A stretch of DNA of 64,000 bases from UBA3537 sp038106885 (GTDB taxonomy: Bacteria; Bacteroidota; Bacteroidia; Flavobacteriales; Flavobacteriaceae): NCBI GenBank assembly GCA_038106885.1, contig JAYNFX010000003.1, positions 24,748 through 88,747 on the forward strand. The letters run 5' to 3'. This document shows positions 60,603 to 64,000 of this stretch, in pieces. The notes beneath the pieces were generated by a model, which was given only the letters and a program-made list of their open reading frames with translations, was not told the origin of the DNA and did not search any database. The first letter of the stretch is position 1. Every line of letters starts with the position of its first letter. A program made the position numbers and the translations under genes.

Positions 60603-61042
60603 TTTTTAATCATAGCAATGTGTGGAATTCCGTCTTCTAAATATTCTTCTCCAATAGCCTTGAATCCTAGCTTTTCATAGAAGCTTATTAAATATTTTTG
60701 AGCTGAAATTTTAATTTTTGTTTCATTAAATATTTCTTTTATTTTCTTTATTGAAAAACTCATAATTTGACTACCTATTTTAGATGCTCTTTCTTTCTTT
60801 AAAACAACAACTCTTCCAATGCTTGAATATTCAAAATAATCATTGGGTTTAAAAATACGTGTGTAAGCAATTATTTGATTGTTTTTTTTAAGAAAAACAT
60901 GTAATGCAAATTGGTCTTTTTGATCTATATCTTGGTAAGCGCAATTTTGTTCTACAATAAAAACTTCTGATCGTAAGCTAAGAATATTGTATAATTCCTC
61001 TTTTGTTAGGTCAGAAAAAGATTTAATGAATATATTATTCAT
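60599..61042 (-). CDS. ElaA-like GNAT N-acetyltransferase
   Basis: 147 residues of the GNAT fold, ElaA subfamily: N-terminal LYNILSLRSEVFIVEQNCAY, the acetyl-CoA pyrophosphate-binding segment RVVVLKKERASKIGSQIM, and the C-terminal YEKLGFKAIGEEYLEDGIPH. It transfers an acetyl group from acetyl-CoA to an unknown amine. It follows rpiB by 4 nt. Confidence 0.87.
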   Translation of the reverse strand: MNNIFIKSFSDLTKEELYNILSLRSEVFIVEQNCAYQDIDQKDQFALHVFLKKNNQIIAYTRIFKPNDYFEYSSIGRVVVLKKERASKIGSQIMSFSIKKIKEIFNETKIKISAQKYLISFYEKLGFKAIGEEYLEDGIPHIAMIKN

Positions 61043-61046
61043 TTTA

Positions 61047-61481
61047 TTAACAGTTAAGACATATTTTATCTACTCTTCTCTGATGCCTTCCACCTTCAAA
61101 TTTTGTTTTTAAAAACACATCAACTATTTCTAATATTGTTTTTTGGTCGGTAAATCGTGCAGGTATACATAAAATATTTGCATTATTATGTTGTTTAATT
61201 AAAGAAGATATCTCTGTGTTCCAACATATACCTGCTCTTATATCTTTATATTTATTAGCAGTCATAGCAACTCCATTAGCAGAGCCGCAAATAAGAATAC
61301 CAAAATCAGCTTCTTTTTTTTCTATTTTTTGAGCGACAGGATGGACAAAATCAGGATAATCAACACTTTCATCACTATCAGTACCATAATTATAAACTTT
61401 AATATTTTGAGATTCTAAGTGTTTTAATATTATAAATTTATAAGATGTTCCTGCGTGGTCGTTACCTATTGCTATTTTCAT
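61047..61481 (-). CDS. rpiB: Ribose-5-phosphate isomerase B
   Basis: Interconverts ribose 5-phosphate and ribulose 5-phosphate in the pentose phosphate pathway. 144 residues, normal for RpiB. IGNDHAGTSYK at the N-terminus (Asp8 and His9), the catalytic Cys65 in ILICGSANGVAM, and HNNANILCIPARF. It is divergent from rnr across a 406-nt gap and is followed directly by the GNAT gene. Confidence 0.95.
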   Translation of the reverse strand: MKIAIGNDHAGTSYKFIILKHLESQNIKVYNYGTDSDESVDYPDFVHPVAQKIEKKEADFGILICGSANGVAMTANKYKDIRAGICWNTEISSLIKQHNNANILCIPARFTDQKTILEIVDVFLKTKFEGGRHQRRVDKICLNC

Positions 61482-61887
61482 GTAATTATTTTGTTGTTAT
61501 GTAAACTTACAAAAAAATGAGTATGTTGATTACTATATATAAAAGCTGTTAATAAATAATTACTTTTAGTTATAACTAATATATTTAATGAGAGAAATAA
61601 GTTTATTTAAGAAAAAAGAGGATATAAAAAAAAATACTTTTCAATTTTAATTAAAAAAATAAATTATTATTAGTAACAGCTTATAAACAAATAAAAAAAC
61701 TAAATTATATAATTTAACAGGTAAAAAAATAAAAAAAAATAAAATTTTGGTAGATATTAACAAACAATTATAGTAATCAAAATAGTTTCAATTAATAAAA
61801 GAAAATTATAATATTTATTTTAATTGTTAATAATAATAAAAGGAATAATTAAAATATTAGTTTTGTTGTAGTACCTTAATTAAAAGG
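61482..61887. other. AT-rich divergent intergenic region between rpiB and rnr
   Basis: The only gene-free stretch over 300 nt in the window. It consists mostly of A and T with long A runs and TTAAT tracts. It has no coding frame of note, no strong hairpin and no recognisable riboswitch. The only promoter-like sequence seen is TAGTTTTG at 61858-61865. Two weak resemblances to DnaA boxes (TTATTAACA on the minus strand near 61550, TTATAAACA near 61680) each differ by two bases from TTATCCACA and are not convincing. Confidence 0.7.
61858..61865 (+). promoter_or_regulatory. Candidate -7 box of rnr
   Basis: TAGTTTTG matches TAnnTTTG and ends 22 nt before the rnr ATG. No -33 element at the right spacing. 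Confidence 0.35.
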
Positions 61888-64000
61888 ATGAAAAAAAAGA
61901 ACATAGGATATAGAAAGAAAAAGAAAATATTAGACGGTGTTTTTTCTTTTTTAAATTCGAATCCTAACCAAAAATTTAATTACAAACAAATAAGTAAAAA
62001 ACTTAATTTAAAGAGTGCAGAAGAAAGATCTATTGTTATAATTGTATTAAAAGAATTGCAGTTAAAAAAGATAATAATAGAAGAAAAAAAAGGACAATAT
62101 ATTCTTATAAAAAACAAAAATTATTTTATTGGTAAATATGACGCATTAAAAAATGGAAACGGTTATATAATTTCAGATAATTTTAATGAAGATATTTTTA
62201 TACCTTCTAATAAAACCAACAAAGCTTTACATGGTGATGAAGTGGAATTTTATGTAAACACAAGAAGAAAAAATAACAAACTACAAGGAGAAATAACAAA
62301 AGTTCTAAAAAGAAATAAAACAGAATATGTAGGAATAATACAAGTCAACAAAAATTTTGCTTTTGTTATACCTGACAACAGAAAAATAAATGTTGATATT
62401 TACATTCCTTTAAAGAAAATAAAAGAGGCAAAAGAAGGACAAAAAGTAGTTGTAAAAATAGTTGACTGGCCTCAAAAAGCAGATTGTCCAACAGGAAAAA
62501 TAATAAAAATTTTAGGGCAGCCTGGAGAACATCATACAGAAATTCACTCTATTCTTTCAGAATTTAATTTACCATATGAATTTTCCAAAGAAGTTTTAGA
62601 TTACACAAATAAAATAGATACATCTATATCAGAAAAAGAAATAAAAAAAAGAAAAGATTTAAGATCAACTTTAACATTTACAATTGATCCAATTGATGCT
62701 AAGGATTTTGATGATGCGCTTTCTTATAAAGTAAAAGAAAACGGTAATTACGAAATAGGTGTACACATAGCAGATGTTTCGCATTATGTAAAAGAAAATA
62801 CAATACTAGACGATGCCGCCTATGAAAGAGCAACATCAGTTTATTTAGTAGATAGAGTTGTTCCTATGTTACCAGAGGTGCTATCTAACAAAGTCTGTTC
62901 ATTAAGGCCAAATGAGGAAAAATATACTTTTTCGGTTATTTTCGAGATAAATAAACGTGCTGAGATATTAAAACAATGGTTTGGAAAAACAGTTATAAAA
63001 AGTGACGAACGCTTTAGTTATGAGGAGGCACAATATATTATAGAGAATAATAAACAAAATATTCCTAAGGAAATATCATTATCCAAAAAAGAAAAAGAAG
63101 TATCAAAAGAAATAAAAGATGCAATAATTAGTCTATATAAATTATCAAAAATTATTAGAAAAGAAAGGATGAATTCTGGAGCAATTTCTTTTGATAAAGA
63201 AGAAGTTAAATTCCAACTAGATAAAAAAAACAATCCAAAAGGATTGTTTTTTAAAAAATCAAAAGAATCAAACAAACTAATAGAAGAATTTATGCTTCTT
63301 GCTAATAAGAAAGTAGCTGAATTTATTAATAGTAAAAAACCAAAGAAAACATTTATTTATAGGGTACACGACACTCCAGACCTACAGAAACTCCAATCCC
63401 TTAAAAAAATAAGTAAACAGTTCGGTTACGACCTAAACATAAGCAACCCAACACAAATTAACAGCTCTCTTAATAAGATATTAAAAGATGTTTCAGGAAA
63501 AAAAGAACAAAACCTTATTGATACACTTGCAATAAGAAGTATGAGTAAAGCGGAATATACAACTGAAAACATTGGTCATTATGGACTAGCTTTCGATAAT
63601 TACAGCCACTTTACCTCACCAATACGGCGATACCCTGACGTCATGGCACATCGTTTATTACAAGATTATTTAGAAAACAAACCCTCTAAAGACAGCGCTA
63701 TATATAAAGAGAAATGTACACACTCTTCTTACATGGAAAACATAGCAACTAAAGCAGAAAGAGAATCTATAAAGTATATGCAAATAAAATATATGCAAGA
63801 TTACGAAAATAATATTTTCGAAGGTGTTATTTCTGGAGTAACAGAGTGGGGTATTTATGTAGAGATACTAGAAAATAAATGTGAGGGAATGATTAGAATT
63901 AGGGATATTAAAGAAGATTATTTTACCTTTGATCCAGAGCTATATGCTCTTGTTGGTGATAAGACTAGAAAAAAATACCAACTTGGAGATATTATAAAAA
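61888..64000 (+). CDS. rnr: Ribonuclease R (3' end outside window)
   Basis: Processive 3'-5' exoribonuclease of the RNase II/R family that degrades structured RNA. The frame is open from the ATG to the right edge, giving 704 residues without a stop. N-terminal basic and winged-helix-like region, cold-shock domains (about 85-235), then the RNB catalytic domain with DPIDAKDFDDAL (Asp267, Asp270, Asp273, Asp275 and Asp276), IADVSHYV, and FTSPIRRYPDVMAHRLL. The S1 domain begins near the edge (FEGVISGVTEWGIYVEI). The gene is very AT-rich and Lys-rich. Confidence 0.96.
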   Translation, partial: MKKKNIGYRKKKKILDGVFSFLNSNPNQKFNYKQISKKLNLKSAEERSIVIIVLKELQLKKIIIEEKKGQYILIKNKNYFIGKYDALKNGNGYIISDNFNEDIFIPSNKTNKALHGDEVEFYVNTRRKNNKLQGEITKVLKRNKTEYVGIIQVNKNFAFVIPDNRKINVDIYIPLKKIKEAKEGQKVVVKIVDWPQKADCPTGKIIKILGQPGEHHTEIHSILSEFNLPYEFSKEVLDYTNKIDTSISEKEIKKRKDLRSTLTFTIDPIDAKDFDDALSYKVKENGNYEIGVHIADVSHYVKENTILDDAAYERATSVYLVDRVVPMLPEVLSNKVCSLRPNEEKYTFSVIFEINKRAEILKQWFGKTVIKSDERFSYEEAQYIIENNKQNIPKEISLSKKEKEVSKEIKDAIISLYKLSKIIRKERMNSGAISFDKEEVKFQLDKKNNPKGLFFKKSKESNKLIEEFMLLANKKVAEFINSKKPKKTFIYRVHDTPDLQKLQSLKKISKQFGYDLNISNPTQINSSLNKILKDVSGKKEQNLIDTLAIRSMSKAEYTTENIGHYGLAFDNYSHFTSPIRRYPDVMAHRLLQDYLENKPSKDSAIYKEKCTHSSYMENIATKAERESIKYMQIKYMQDYENNIFEGVISGVTEWGIYVEILENKCEGMIRIRDIKEDYFTFDPELYALVGDKTRKKYQLGDIIK

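Noticed and set aside
61482..61887. Possible origin of replication in the AT-rich gap
   Set aside because: No clear DnaA-box cluster or repeats; the only resemblances to TTATCCACA have two mismatches each. AT-richness alone is not enough.
61947..61965. TTCGAATCC-like string that resembles a tRNA T-loop
   Set aside because: It lies inside the rnr coding sequence and no cloverleaf can be built around it.

Overview
The window looks like a chromosomal segment of an AT-rich, compact member of the Bacteroidota, most likely class Flavobacteriia. Evidence: a type IX secretion/gliding lipoprotein of the SprE/PorW type, an HU-CCDC81/SPOR fusion, bactofilin, the atpBEFHAG operon without atpD/atpC, small lineage-specific families (DUF4292, DUF4254, DUF4175, DUF4837, DUF6168, DUF6341, DUF6427), Bacteroidota-type promoters (TTTG - about 19 nt - TAnnTTTG), no clear Shine-Dalgarno sites, and many TTG starts. 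No tRNA, rRNA, CRISPR array, insertion sequence or prophage gene was seen. Family names come from recalled protein signatures; no database search was run.

Layout. (1) 1-2140, plus strand: the end of trpS, an HU-like/SPOR membrane protein and an acyl-CoA thioesterase. (2) 2157-7911, minus: a tightly overlapping operon (flippase, dUTPase, TPR protein, DUF4292 lipoprotein, EnvC-like protein) and a small lipoprotein. (3) 8002-16598, minus: the ATP synthase operon atpB-E-F-H-A-G ending at a clear terminator, preceded by sprE/porW, bactofilin, atpZ and a DUF6168 membrane gene. (4) 16806-20780: a ferredoxin-type reductase, a GT9 glycosyltransferase with DUF4254, DUF6427 and DUF6341. (5) 20775-32467, minus: an exopolysaccharide/O-antigen-like cluster (Wzz-like, two polymerase/ligase-type proteins, a Wzx-like flippase, a GT4, WcaF, WcaI, a UDP-xylose-synthase-like SDR and a WbaP-like initiating transferase), with purD as its last gene. 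(6) 32598-38915: GH3-type adenylating enzyme, active M23 peptidase, tatA, DUF4837, MltD-like transglycosylase and pgk. (7) 39084-46938: holB, a methyltransferase, mnmG, ybeY and DUF4175. Two perfect 16-bp parS-like palindromes flank mnmG. (8) 47069-60602, plus: gltX, lepA, then a run of USP, SulP transporter, MBL hydrolase, S8, M1, rnpA, S41 and a double-OmpA protein. (9) 60599-64000: ElaA-like GNAT, rpiB, a 406-bp AT-rich gap and the start of rnr, which runs off the window.

How the parts fit. Most of the window is housekeeping plus cell-envelope construction: peptidoglycan hydrolases and their regulators, lipoproteins, surface polysaccharide assembly and a T9SS component. The strongest non-coding signal is the pair of parS-like sites around mnmG. 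It lies close to the point (about 47.0 kb) where gene orientation switches from mostly minus to mostly plus, which suggests an origin-proximal region. I did not find an obviously new multi-gene system. The best candidates for a second look are the parS/mnmG locus, the GH3 enzyme among envelope genes, the hairpin after atpE, the extra C-terminal domain of the SulP protein, and the repeated use of very short leaders and non-ATG starts.
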